Part shown: piece by piece, positions 11,536-22,825 of the stretch
Numbering within the stretch: the first letter of the stretch is position 1
How the letters are laid out: the number at the start of each line of letters is the position of its first letter
Origin: Litoditis marina
Taxonomy: Eukaryota; Nematoda; Chromadorea; Rhabditida; Rhabditidae
Direction: 5' to 3'
DNA: 64,000 nucleotides
Assembly: GCA_964036275.1 (NCBI GenBank)
Contig: CAXIWQ010000359.1
Location: forward strand, 16,038-80,037
Translations under genes and position numbers: made by a program
The notes under the pieces: generated by a model
Told to the model about the DNA's origin: nothing
The model's input: only the letters and a program-made list of their open reading frames with translations
The model's database searches: none

Positions 11536-11736
11536 ATAAGTCATTCAAAACTAAAAGTCATTAAAGTAAAAGTCATTTGAAAGTAAAAGTCATTAAGTAC
11601 AAAAACAGTTCAGAATCAGAAATAAAGTTTTCAAAAATTTTCGTATTTTTCAAATCCTGACTAAAAGTGAATTAATGACTTTTACTTTTGAATGACTTTT
11701 ACTTTAATGACTTTTATTTTCTAATGACTTTTTCCA
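11536..11736. repeat. Inverted-repeat element made of AAAAGTCATT units
   Basis: The left side (about 11536-11600) repeats AAAAGTCATT several times and the right side (about 11665-11736) repeats the reverse complement AATGACTTTT. The two halves can form a long hairpin. The element ends exactly at the splice acceptor of the first MTREX-like exon. Confidence 0.65.
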
Positions 11737-11737
11737 G

Positions 11738-12539
11738 GTACCCTTCTTCCAATTCTCAAGGAAGTCATTGATATCCTGTTCGGAGAGGGATTGTTGAAGG
11801 TAACATCAGCTCTTCTTCTCATTTGAATTGGAATGAAAGAATTTCTAAGACGTTTCACCGTCGTATTCAATAAAATGGGCGGTACCTCCCTTGGTTACCC
11901 GCCTGTGGAATGTTCAAATTCTCGAAAATCTGGACTGGGAACAATGATATCTAGAGATTATTAATTTCTTGAGCTCTGGCAGCTCTCAAAGATAGAGCCT
12001 ATAACTTTGCGCAATTCTGTAAAGGATATCTATATAATAAAACATTTTGCGTCATGCGCCACTATTTTTTCAGACACTTTTCGCAACGGAGACTTTTTCA
12101 ATGGGACTCAACATGCCCGCGCGGACGGTTCTCTTCACATCAGCACGAAAGTTCGACGGAAGAGAGAGCAGGTAATTTATGCTGTGTTTTGATTTCACCA
12201 TTTACAGGGAAATATATTTTTTTGAGCATAATTTATTGCAAACGCCATCGAGGTTCTATTACCCACAGGTGTCAGCGATACCTCCTATTATTTGTTTAAC
12301 ACCCTCTAGAACTGTGGTCTGATAATGAAGATTCGTTGTGTGTGAGTTATGGTTGAAACAAGATAGATATTGTTGTGAGATGTTGACATATGGCAAAGCG
12401 GTTTACTTCCCGTTGTTCAAGGTGGATAACATCTGGTGAATATATCCAAATGTCGGGACGAGCAGGACGACGTGGCAAGGATGATCGTGGTCTGGTAATT
12501 CTGATGGTCGACTCGAAAATGAGCAGCGACGATGCAAAG
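11738..12539 (+). pseudogene. MTREX: Three-exon fragment of an MTR4/MTREX RNA helicase
   Basis: Exons 11738-11799 (LPILKEVIDILFGEGLLK), 12074-12171 ([19 protein letters not shown], helicase motif V region) and 12422-12539 ([18 protein letters not shown], motif VI, then LVILMVD) join in one frame with plausible splice sites. The match to the RecA2 domain of MTR4 is very clear by eye. MTR4 is the nuclear exosome-cofactor helicase of about 1,000 residues; only about 90 are present. RecA1, the arch and the C-terminal domains are absent on both sides, which are PPP1R21 and VPS11. The reading frame is clean and introns are kept, so this is a DNA-level partial duplication or rearrangement, not a retrocopy. 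A misassembly could also produce it. Confidence 0.7.
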
Positions 12540-12595
12540 GTTTTCCAAACAGGATTTTAGCAGCGACGATGCAAAGGTTTTCCACCCAGGATTTT
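12522..12595. repeat. 37-bp tandem duplication across an exon/intron boundary
   Basis: Copies at 12522-12558 and 12559-12595 differ at about three positions. The unit contains the last 18 coding bases and the 5' splice site (AAGGTTTTCC) of the third helicase exon, so the donor is duplicated. Confidence 0.8.
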
Positions 12596-12846
12596 AAAAA
12601 AATTCATACGAGCTGGTTTAATCGAGCAACTGTGGACTTACTACTTATCGGAGTGTGGACCGTACTCAGATGTAATCATCTGTATAAATGTCTATTCTTC
12701 TAGAAAAGTGTAGTAAAGAAAATAATTCTGGAGAGGGGAGTTTGCCTGCAATAGCTGGTTACAAGTTACAAGAAATTTCCAAAAAAAAAGAACTTTCAAA
12801 ACAAAATTTAATATCCTTGTGGGGAAAATGAGTAGTTCATTTTCAG
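12596..12846. other. Spacer between helicase fragment and VPS11 exons
   Basis: AT-rich sequence of about 250 bp ending in the acceptor of the first visible VPS11 exon. No exon for the VPS11 beta-propeller is recognised here. Confidence 0.5.
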
Positions 12847-15039
12847 GTTAACAAAGGCGAGCAGGGACGGCAAGGAGCACCGGAAGTTGATTCATGCCAA
12901 ATACGGGGACTACCTCTACGGGTCAGTTCACCAGCACAGTTCTACGGTTTCTATCTCATTTTCTTCGGATTGATAGTACTTTTCCCTAGTTTCTCCATTT
13001 TCTTAATAGTACTGTATAGTGCTTTGTTGCTGGTCGCGTTTATTTCGACCGTGGAACTTATTAGTTTTATTGTGACTTTGCTCGTTCAGAAAAGTTGACT
13101 TTTTCAGAAAAGGTGACTTCGATAATGCGATCTCGCAATACAAGGAGACCATTGGCATGCTACAACCATCATACGTCATCAAGCGGATGAGAGGTGTTTA
13201 TTTATTTCAGTTTTAGAGTATTTGAAAGCGAGAGAAGAACTACGCTTAAAATACGTAGTTGTATTATCAACTCGAACAGAGAGGGAGACACAGAGAGAGA
13301 GAGAGAGTACCATATTTGTTAAATGAGTGAGGTACAGCTGATTTGTTGTGCCAACGGTTGATATAATTCGATTCTGGCTGGTTTTGTAGAATGGTTTCAC
13401 CTTTCACTTTTGATCTCGGAGCTGAAAGAGACATATTCAAATTTGGATGCCACAGTTTTTTGTGGCCAAAGCATTAAAGAATGTGAATGCACTTCGAGGT
13501 AGTATAACATTTTTTAAATCGTTTTTCTTACAGTTTCATGAGGATACAAGACTTCGACAGTTGTGTATCTATCAGTGTGCTTTGCACGAAAGCAAACAGC
13601 AGAATGGACATCACACAGCTATACTTCTGCAATGTTATGCGAGGTATCAGAAGAGAGAGATAATGAAGTAAAAACAGACTTGAAGAGTAGATAGAGAGAA
13701 AAGGAGGAGGGGAGAGGGTTGAAGAGAGAAAGTAGGAGAGAGAGAGAGAGGGAGAGACAACGATGACGACGAGGAGAAGGAGAGGGGGTTAAAATAAGAT
13801 ATGTATCTGTTTTTATATAGGCAATGTTGTATTATATTAATTTAGTCCTATTCTTATATTTTCAGGCTGGGCGAGAAGAAAAATGCTTGCGTTCATAGAG
13901 GGAATGAAAAACGCTACAGAAGAGGATATGAACGTCGCATTTCAGGTTAGTTATTCCGATTATAATAATACTATTTATGCTATATATATCTAATAATAAT
14001 AGTGACGCCAATATGAAAGTCTACGACACAACTAAGTTCATAATAAGTATAAGTAACGGTTGATCTGTCAGTTCGCTCACCTACAATGAAGTGGCTGGCA
14101 TACCGCCCGCTTATCTTTGCACTTTCCGTGATCAATCGACAATGAGTCGTGTGGCTGTTTGTTCAAATCTGTGGCCGCCATAGCTCAGTTGGTTAGAGCG
14201 TGGGTCTAATAAGCCCAAGGTCGCAGGTTCGACCCCTGCTGGCGGCAACATTTTGCAAATGTTCGGATAGTATGCGATATCAGAAAATATTGAATAAGTC
14301 ACTCTATTTAAGTATTCCTCGTTATTTTTTTGATATGAGACAATATTAATTGAGTCATTTCATTTTTTAAAACGAGAAAATTTTCGAATCGGAGGTTCTT
14401 TGGAACTTTCAAATCGTGAACCCGCCGCTCAGGTTGACAATCAAATGAAAAAATAAATATTCAACTTAAATTTAGAAATAAATAAACGTTCAGGTTCTGC
14501 GCACATCGAAGATGTCAATGGAGGCAAGTATTCTGGCGACCAAACTACAACGTCACGAGGACGCGCTGACCATGATGGTAGAAGATCTGGGCATGTACCA
14601 GATGGCTATCAAGTACCTCTCCAACAGACCACCCACTGAGGTAATTGAATAAACAGAAAGAACCCGAATATAGCTAATTCAAAACAAAGTTATTACTTAA
14701 ATGATGATTGGTATCTACTATCTATAGAAGTTATATTATTGATTGACTATAAAGTTACGGTAGTTTCGTTATCTGTACCTAAGTTGTGGTTCGAAAGTTT
14801 TATATAACTACTTGCTTGTCGGTACCCACTGAATGTTAATATTGTTATAAGTCGATGTTTCCAGTGAATTTTATGCACAACTTTATTCATTTTATTCAGG
14901 CGTGCGTTCATATAGAAAAATACGGCCGGATCCTTTTCGAGAAGTTTCCGGATGAAACAATGACGTTGTTGCTCGGCCTGCTGGAGAATTTGAATGAATG
15001 TGAGTAAGACTACTTCTTCTAGTAAGGAATACATTAATG

Positions 15040-15092
<53 letters not shown>

Positions 15093-18000
15093 TTCTCTCC
15101 CTCTCTCTCTCAAATTGGATATCGAGTTTAAAATATGATAGTTCAAGATTTGAAGAGGCATGCAATTTTTAATTCAACTAATAACAATGTGTGATAAGAG
15201 TCTTTTTTTTCAATTATAACTTGGAGAAGGAAAAAGTCTAGAGTTTTAGAATAATTTCAAAAGGTGCTAATGCTCTATTTCCAGCCGAGATTGATCCAGT
15301 CAGACTTCTTGGTGTTTTTTTTTCCTGGGAATTCATCGAGTTTGCCCTTAAAAAAGTGAGATTTTGAAATTTTGATGCTGATCCACCATACTTGATACAA
15401 AATACAGATCAAATCCGTTTTTGTCTTATTAAGTAGAGGTTTAGAGCATGATCGGTACTACATGCTAGGGTTATAACACTCGGACTCGAAACCCGGTTCG
15501 ATTGTTTTTCCAAAACGTAGAAACTCTATATTTTGAACTCGATCCATCACTGTCTAGGTTACCATTGTTTCTGAATCTAACAAATGAATGAATAATTATT
15601 TGTCAGTTTTATTTATTGTTTTTTAAGGTGAGCGACGATCGTCGCATAGATCTGTTGGACACCGTACTCGAACTGCATCTGCGCGCATATGCGGATCCTC
15701 AGAATACTGCGGTTGGTTTGAATTGAAGAAGGACGATTATGTGGACCAATTTCGTGTCAACGGTCCTATTGAAAAATGTATTGCAGTTTAAAGGACTGAA
15801 CGGTTGCGATTGGACCACATAATCGTCCTTCTTTAAAGGGAACAGGTTGGATTTCAAAACACAATCAGCTCCAGGAGAAACTTTTGTTTTGTGTTTGTCC
15901 AGTTGATACGAAATACAAAAAAATTAAATTTTACGCATACATGACTTATCGGTGTATTCCCACTGGGAGTGTACTTATTCATGTAACCCACCAGTGCATA
16001 TAACTGCTTAGGTTTATGGATACTAGTTATACTGGGGTGATATACTTGTACATTTGGACGGGAAAATAATAGTCAGTCGATGTGTCAGTTCTCCTATTCA
16101 GGATCGAGATGAGTGTGCTGCTCTCATGTTGAGTCTGCTGGAAGGGGGTGGCAGCAACACTGACAGAATACTGCAGCTGGCACAGTTGTTCGACTGCTCA
16201 CCCGTAGTCGAATGTCTTCTGAAGAAGGCCAATAGGTGGGTGGGAGAGGTCGCTACAGGATAGGTGATTTCAACTCAAACTGAAGTGTTTGTAGTTTAAG
16301 TCCATGTGTAGGCAAAGTGGGAGTATGAGTATTACAATAGCCCAAAAACCCTGGCCGAAAATAGGTTGAGAGAGGCCCGTGGCAAAATTGTACGTTTTCC
16401 CGGCAAAATTTGAAAGTCTCAGATTTGGTCTATCAGGGAGGATGTTGTGATGTATTTGTAATTTGATTCAACTGCATTTAGATAGATTATGCTGTGTATT
16501 TGGTTCAAACTACGACTGGGTTATCTTATACCATTTCTAAACTTTGACTATTTCAGAAAGGAGGACTTGATGCAACACTATAGGAAAAAAGGCAAGCTGG
16601 ACGATGTGAGCAGTCTGTGTATATCTGGAGAGTGAGTTACTGGCTGTTATTGGTAGTTGTACAACACGACTATGACGAGAAATGTCAGATAGCTCGTTCA
16701 GTCTTGCATGCGCAGTTTATTGGCATGAGGGAGACTATAAATAGTTTTCGAATTTTGACAGCTTCTAATCGGTAGGAATAAAGATTCAAAATATTGTTTT
16801 GGGGTCTTTGGTTTTCGTATTGAGGAGATAATTAATCGATTTCTATAGTTTATAGTTTGCTTGAGTTAACAAACATTGTTCAGGGACAAGAACATGTGGC
16901 TGGACGCGCTGGTCTTCGTCTCGAAGATTGAGGGAGAAGTATACGAACGGGCGGTACACAGACTGCTGCAGAGGTGGGTTGAATTTTTTCTCTACTTTTC
17001 TTCTCTTTCTCTGATGAGCGAGTGCCACATTCTTTGAATGTAGATAAATAAATAAATAAATATTGGATAATGCTGTGGCATAACATGGAATCCCAATAAC
17101 TTAGTATAAAATATTCGTTCACCAGTTAAGTATGATTATTCTTCTGAAAGTGGGCTGGTTTTCCTATTTGGGCGCCTCTTGCCTTACATCGTTTGTCGGA
17201 CTGGGGGAATAGTTTGTCTAGTTTCTGGATAGCTCAGAGTGTTTCCCAGCAGTCTGGTACATCTATTTCAGTAGGGAAGCTGCGTAGTCTGTTAGTTTTC
17301 TGTTCTGGAACAAGGTGTAAATATCTAACACGGAAAATAAAACGCCGCTTCGTATTGTTAGATTTAAACGTTGTCTTTTTAGGGAAAAATGTAGAATCAC
17401 CCCCCCCCCCCTCGTGGTACTATTACCCCCCACCTAATTGAAAACCTGGAGAAATCGCACGAAGGTGGGGGGTAATTGTTTAATGGGTGGGGGGACATTG
17501 TACATCTTCGACGATGAACAATCACCCCCACAATACAACATAGGGGGGTGATAGTACATACCCGGAACTGATGAACAATCACCCCCACTCAACCCAAGCC
17601 TGCAGTAAATAAGCATGTTGTATAATCGCCCCCCAAAGGTGGGGGGCGATTGTAGTACGGACCCTTTTCAACCCATTTTCGACCAGGGTGGGGGGCAAAT
17701 GTAAACTACTCCCGTCTTTTTATTCACACGAACAGGAAAATTGTTTTTTTACAGTTCTAATAGGGTAGTTCTTGTATCAATCCATTATGGCCATCCATTC
17801 CAGTATCGAGGCGGCGCAGTCGGTCCATCTGCTGGTGGTACTGGATATTCTGTCGCGAAGCAGCTGCCTCAAGGTGTCGGCTGTCAGGGAATACATCATC
17901 AACTGGCTACAGAAACAGGAGGCACAGGTAGAGTCAATAAGGGCAATGGTTTTCAACGGCTGTGAGCTCGATTGTTTGACAAAGTTAACAATTTATGTCT

Positions 18001-21000
18001 CGTGCCCGATGCCTGTGGACTGTGGATGGTTTTTGGTATAGAGACTGCTTAACGGTGTCTACGCTGTAGGGATTCGTCTTTTTATGTCTACACTAGCTTT
18101 TCTTTGATTATGTCATGAGCTCATAAGATTGGGAGCACAAATTTTATTTTTTATATAAAATGTCGTCATCAAAGGTATGTACGTGTGTTTTCTCGTTTCA
18201 GATCGAAACAGACAAACAGTCGATTGGCAAAAGTGAGCAGAGAATGGAGGAGCTTGACAAAAACATCGAATCGCTCAAGTTCAAGTTGGTTTTTCCCATT
18301 ACGAATGATTATGAACTAAAAAATGTGCGGTTTCTAGCATTGTGCATATCGTAAGTTTATTAGTACTTTACGGCTATGTCTTTGTACACTTATTCTCGGC
18401 TTCTCTCCAATAACATATTTCATGAGTGAGGTGAAATGTGTGAAAGTTACGTTTTTGAGATACGAAAACTTTTTCATGAATCTTCCCGTTTTCAGTGTGC
18501 AGGTGCTGCAGGTGAACAAGTGTTGTGCGTGTGACACGGCCCTCCAGCTGCCAGCCGTCTACTTTCTGTGTCGTCACAGCTACCACGTGCACTGCTTCGA
18601 GTCGTACTCGGACAGGTCGGACAAGTGTCCCGCCTGCACACCGGCACTACCCACGTGAGTTGATAATAATAATTATTATTATTCGTAAAAAGTGGGGGAC
18701 CAGGAAGTGTGTGAGTTTTTTTCGGTTTCACCGTTTTCTGCAAAAAGTCAACAATACGATGTTGTAAATGAGTGTGCAACAAAAAAAAGAACAATACATT
18801 TGTTTGCACTACGGTTCACAAAAAACAGAATATACAAAGTATAACTTGAACGTAAAAGTGCATAGTGATTTCCCCTAAGAACGTTGTGAACCGTTGTGCA
18901 TACAAATGTATTGTTCTTTTTTTGTTGCACACTCATTCACAACATCGTATTGTTCACTTTTTGCAGAAAACAGTGAAACCGAACAAAACTCACACACTTC
19001 CTGGTCCCCCACTTTTTACGAATTGTTCTTTTTTTGCTAGTTGTACTAGTACAACCACTCCTAGAGTTGACTAGAAAAACGATTTTTGAACAGTGGTAAC
19101 TATCAAACATCCTGATATCTAGAAGTTCCAAGTTTTCAAACGATGTGATCCTGGGTTTTCAAAATATTTTTAGCGCTAATTAATCTCTTAAATCGGCGTG
19201 ATAGGCGAAACTGCTTGAAAAACAGTTTTTTTCCGCTTCGTTAATTGAAATCTGAGTATTGTGAGAAATATGCGTCATTACAGTGCAAGGAAAATCTTTT
19301 CTCAATTGGCGCGAACGGGCGCGCCAATTGAGATATGGAACATGTTACTCTAATTGGTAACAAATAACTTGGAATGAATGGCCTCAACCAATTAGCACAA
19401 TTTCCGACTGTTTTTTGGTTCAGAAACCCTATTTTCAATTTTGGCGCCAATTGGCGGATAAAATACCGTTTTGGAGCAGAATGTCGAAGAAATGTTGGTA
19501 TCCAAGCCGTATTCGTTAACTATGTTCATAGTTCGGACATCTGTGGATCATTTCGCTCGTTACCCTACTTGCCTGGCGTTGTTCTAATTTGGCGCCACTG
19601 GGCGCCAGCGTTTGGCGCCAAATATAAACCATGACACCAAAGTTTCAGAGAAGGCTGGGATTCACTAATCTAACCTCTGTTCAAAAGTTCGGAGCATTTC
19701 ATCCATGGTAGCACATAGTTTCCAGCTTCTGGCGCCTATTGGCGCCCGCGCCAAGCGCCAAACAAAACGTGACATCACCAAACTTTTGTGGCCGCGCTAA
19801 CTTTGGGGTTCACACATTTGTTCAACTATGTTCATAGTTCGGACATCTGTGGAACATTTCGCTCGTTACCCTACTTGCCTGGCGTTGTTCTAATTTGGCG
19901 CCACTGGGCGCCAGCGTTTGGCGCCAAATATAAACCATGACACTAAATTTTCAGAGAAGGCTGGGATTCACTAATCAAACCTCTGTGCAAAATTTCGGAG
20001 CAGTTCATTGATGGGAACACATATTTTCCAGCTTCTGGCGCCCGCGCCAAGCGCCAAACAAAATGTGACATCACCAAACTTTTGGGGCCGCGCTAACTTG
20101 GGGGTTAACACATTTGTTTAACTATGTTTAAGTTCGGAATCTGTAGAACATTTCGCTCGTTACCCTACTTGCCTGGCGTTGTTCTAATTTGGCGCCACTG
20201 GGCGCCAGCGTTTGGCGCCAAATATAAACCATGACACTAAATTTTCAGAGAAGGCTGGGATTCACTAATCAAACCTCTGTGCAAAATTTCGGAGCAGTTC
20301 ATTGATGGGAACACATATTTTCCAGCTTCTGGCGCCCGCGCCAAGCGCCAAACAAAATGTGACATCACCAAACTTTTGGGGCCGCGCTAACTTTGGGGTT
20401 AACACATTTGTTTAACTATGTTTAAGTTCGGAATCTGTAGAACATTTCGCTCGTTACCCTACTTGCCTGGCGTTGTTCTAATTTGGCGCCACTGGGCGCC
20501 AGCGTTTGGCGCCAAATATAAACCATGACACCAAATTTTCATAGAAGGCTGGGATTCACTAATCTAACCTCTGTGCAAAATTTCGGAGCATTTCATCCAT
20601 GGGAACACATATTTTCCAGCTTCTGGCGCCTATTGGCGCCCGCGCCAAGCGCCAAAAAAAACGTGACATCACCAAACTTTTGGGGCCGCGCTAACTTTGG
20701 GGTTTACACATGTGTGCCAAATTTCAGCCGAATCGGTCCAGTAGTTAAAAAATTAATTTTCTATGCGGACATTGGACGAGGGACGAGCGACGAGGGACAA
20801 CGGAAATTTTCATAACGACATGACAGCATAACTTTATTCAACCTTGACTGATTCTCCTAATTTTTTCACACAACATGTATTTAATAGATATCTAGCTCTC
20901 TCTCTCTTTTTGAATTTCGAAAAAAATGTTTTATTTGAGGACTTTTGTGGTTTGGAAGCCAAAAATGGGTGCGCAATGGCCAAACCAAACACAACTCACA

Positions 21001-22348
21001 CGCAGCGCTTCGCGCTGCGCGCGATAAGAAGAATAAAAATAATGATAATTCATTCGAGTGATTCACATGTTTGTGTCTCTTTTGAGTCTCTTAAGAGCAA
21101 AGTGATAGAGTCAATCCCTTGGGATGATGTTGACAAAGTTCACGTAAACGGGATGCTTGAGAGAGTCTGTTCTTTCCTCGTAGGTGAAACGTGAAAAATG
21201 GGTCGTTGCTATGTGCAAGGGGTTGGGTTTACGTGAACGTTGAGCACGATAAAAAGATGTTGTTTGAATTGCTCAACGACACATTTGCTGCCTATGAGTT
21301 TTAAAGAAAGGTGTATTTTTTCGTTGATGAGCCATCTGCTTCCAACTCTAATCTCAGCTGTTTTTTCAGGTTTGCTGACAGTGAGAATCTGAACGACCTT
21401 TTCGCCTATTCGCCTATTCGAAGTTCCAGAAAGAGGTGAGAGACTGAGCCCTAATGTTGTCGTATAGAGTGACTTGGTTGACATTTTGTTTGAGTTGTGG
21501 AACTTTATTGTAGCCACCCGAAAGAAGTAATCATACGGTGTACCTCATTTGGCGTGTCTATTCGAATGAAAACTGCGCGGATATATTGACATAAACAACA
21601 CTGATTCTAATTTTTTGTGCCGCACTCGGAAACTTAGTTTTGTTATTTTTTTCAGTTGAACAGCTCCGTGAACGCCATGGATCTCATAGCCAAGTATCTT
21701 CGAATGGGACTTTTTGATGCCCCGAAACCAACCAAGAAGAAGGTTTGTTTTCGAATTAGTATAGTTGTGGGCTTTGTAATTACTGAATTATATTGTTACC
21801 ATGGTTTTAGCTGTGTGCATGTAAGGCGGCTGCTTGGGCTGTGAATCAGTTATTGTTGTTGTAGGAACCGCGCTTGAGTTTGAGTTATGTGGGCCAAAAT
21901 AGTTGCGATATTCAATAGTTTTTGGTTTGAATTACGATGAGCATTCAGGATTTCTCTTGTTATCTGATCATTGTTAACTGAAAGTAGTCGATCTTCACAC
22001 CAGGTTAGGTTCTGCCCAGTTGTAATATATAATGCCCATTTTCATGTGCTCTCGCAACCTGTCTCCTATATATATCGCATATTTATATTGTAGGAGTGCG
22101 GTTAGATAACAAATAAGTGTTCTATTCTTTAATTTCAGTCGATCGGCTCGCCCTCGCCACACGGTTCTCTGAATCCGTTCGAGGATGCTTCTGACGACGT
22201 GAACCTGAATCCATTCGACGTACCGACTCCGAAGAAGGAGCGAAGGCAGAGTGGGCAACGAGTCAAGACCAGGACCGCAACGGCCTACGAGGAGGAAAAG
22301 AACCCGTTCAGCACGAAAAGCGCCTCTTTGAATCCATTTGACGAATAA
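12847..22348 (+). CDS. VPS11: VPS11, CORVET/HOPS core subunit, lacking visible N-terminal exons
   Basis: Exons: 12847-12921, 13108-13195, 13534-13643, 13866-13945, 14494-14640, 14900-14999, 15285-15355, 15628-15711, 16102-16235, 16557-16631, 16884-16973, 17804-17927, 18202-18284, 18496-18654, 21370-21435, 21656-21742, 22139-22348. Phases agree at nearly all junctions. Order: helical solenoid (AKYGDYLYG..KGDFDNAISQY, then LQPSYVIK), clathrin-type repeats, coiled coil (18202 exon), RING-H2 (18496 exon, CCACD..LCRHSYHVHCFESY..CPACTP), an adapter (MDLIAKYLRMGLFD) and a tail. VPS11 scaffolds endosome-lysosome tethering complexes. Oddities: exons for about the first 350 residues (beta-propeller) are not found upstream; the frame breaks by one base in the A-run near 13879-13883; the last exon has four NPF motifs (LNPFED, LNPFDV, KNPFST, LNPFDE-stop). 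Identity is strong by pattern; whether it is a working gene is open. Confidence 0.85.
13266..13310. repeat. GA-rich microsatellite
   Basis: Imperfect (GA)n tract in a VPS11 intron. A longer GA-rich stretch follows at about 13670-13790. Confidence 0.7.
14174..14247 (+). tRNA. tRNA-Ile (anticodon AAT)
   Basis: The 74-nt sequence folds as a full cloverleaf. The acceptor stem GCCGCCA pairs fully with TGGCGGC. The A box GCTCAGTTGGTTAGAGC and B box GGTTCGACC are present. The anticodon stem TGGGT/GCCCA holds the loop CTAATAA, giving AAT. The discriminator base is A and a TTTT Pol III terminator follows at 14251-14254. It lies on the same strand within a VPS11 intron (13946-14493). It looks functional. 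Confidence 0.93.
15039..15112. repeat. (TC)n microsatellite
   Basis: A long, nearly pure CT tract in the VPS11 intron downstream of the 14900 exon. Confidence 0.9.
15724..15834. repeat. Palindromic element with about 44-bp arms
   Basis: The left arm contains GAAGGACGATTATGTGGACC and the right arm GGTCCACATAATCGTCCTTC in imperfect form (GGACCACATAATCGTCCTTC), with a loop of about 25 bp. It begins 12 bases after a VPS11 5' splice site and could form a stable hairpin in the pre-mRNA. Confidence 0.75.
16455..16514. repeat. Short palindromic element (TAGTTTGATC family), diverged
   Basis: The left end is TTGTAATTTGATTC and the right end GGTTCAAACTACGA, about 60 bp. A half-copy (GTGTTTGTAGTTTAAG) lies at about 16288. 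It lies in a VPS11 intron. Confidence 0.5.
17398..17705. repeat. Cluster of C-run/G-run hairpins
   Basis: Within 300 bp there are about eight runs of five to twelve C or G, alternating strand. One is a near-perfect hairpin, AATCGCCCCCC, a 4-5 base loop, then GGGGGGCGATT, at about 17625-17652. The recurring core is a C6 run flanked by ATTR/GTAC-type sequence. It lies in the intron before the 17804 exon of VPS11. G-quadruplex or hairpin formation is possible. Confidence 0.7.
18681..19024. repeat. Foldback element, arms about 144 bp
   Basis: The arms (about 18681-18826 and 18884-19024) are imperfect inverted copies. The left outer end is ATTCGTAAAAAGTGGGGG and the right outer end CCCCCACTTTTTACGAAT. 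The loop is about 57 bp. It has no ORF of note. It lies in the large VPS11 intron after the RING exon. Confidence 0.8.
19290..20811. repeat. Tandem array of a ~295-306-bp unit rich in TGGCGCCA palindromes
   Basis: The marker TTCGCTCGTTACCCTACTTG recurs at 19552, 19858, 20152 and 20446, a period of 294-306 bp. Each unit holds several GGCGCC palindromes, including TTTGGCGCCAAATATAAACC. The two central copies are almost identical and the outer ones more diverged. The array ends with a GTGTGCCAAATTTCAGCCG-type sequence (about 20713) seen near the ends of some invertebrate repeats. The whole array sits in the 2.7-kb VPS11 intron 18655-21369. Confidence 0.85.
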
Positions 22349-22750
22349 GTTGTGCTGTAGGGTTGTAAATCTGAATCAAAATTTTGAGTTTTCGAGTTGT
22401 GGCGTGGATAGAAATTCGAATGTTGAGTCCAAGTGATGCAACCCTATTGTATCGGAAAGTACTTTTGGATGGTTTCTTTATGTAAGAATAGGGAACATAA
22501 GTGCCTTTTCACACTTTTTGTGTAATTATGAGAGAAGATCACGTGTGTACCTAGCTTTTATCTTGTAAATTGAGTCAGAATCTGGTTGTAAGTTTGTAAA
22601 TTTAGCAATTTGTACATATAAGTTATTAATTATCGATAGTCTGTGATATTCGAAGATTGGATAAATATTTATTGAATTTAGACTTTGTTCCCGTAGACAG
22701 TAGCCTCGATGTGAAGCTTTTTTGAAAGTGTAAACGATCCATCTGTAAAA

Positions 22751-22756
22751 AATAAA
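22751..22756 (+). terminator. Candidate VPS11 poly(A) signal
   Basis: AATAAA about 400 bases after the VPS11 stop. It is the clearest signal before the SINE. The 22349-22750 interval is AT-rich and would be the 3' UTR. Confidence 0.45.
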
Positions 22757-22825
22757 ATACATTTCATGAAAATATATAAGTCAATTGGTAAAAAACAAGT
22801 ATAGTCATTGCCAAGGGAAAGAAGG

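Noticed and set aside
14892..15161. Arg/Glu repeat protein
   Set aside because: Translation of the (TC)n microsatellite. The same applies at 43787-43975.
16054..16263. Stand-alone small ORFs at VPS11 exons, such as 69 aa here and 78 aa at 18422-18658
   Set aside because: They are exons read through into intron sequence. Splice sites and phases place them in VPS11.
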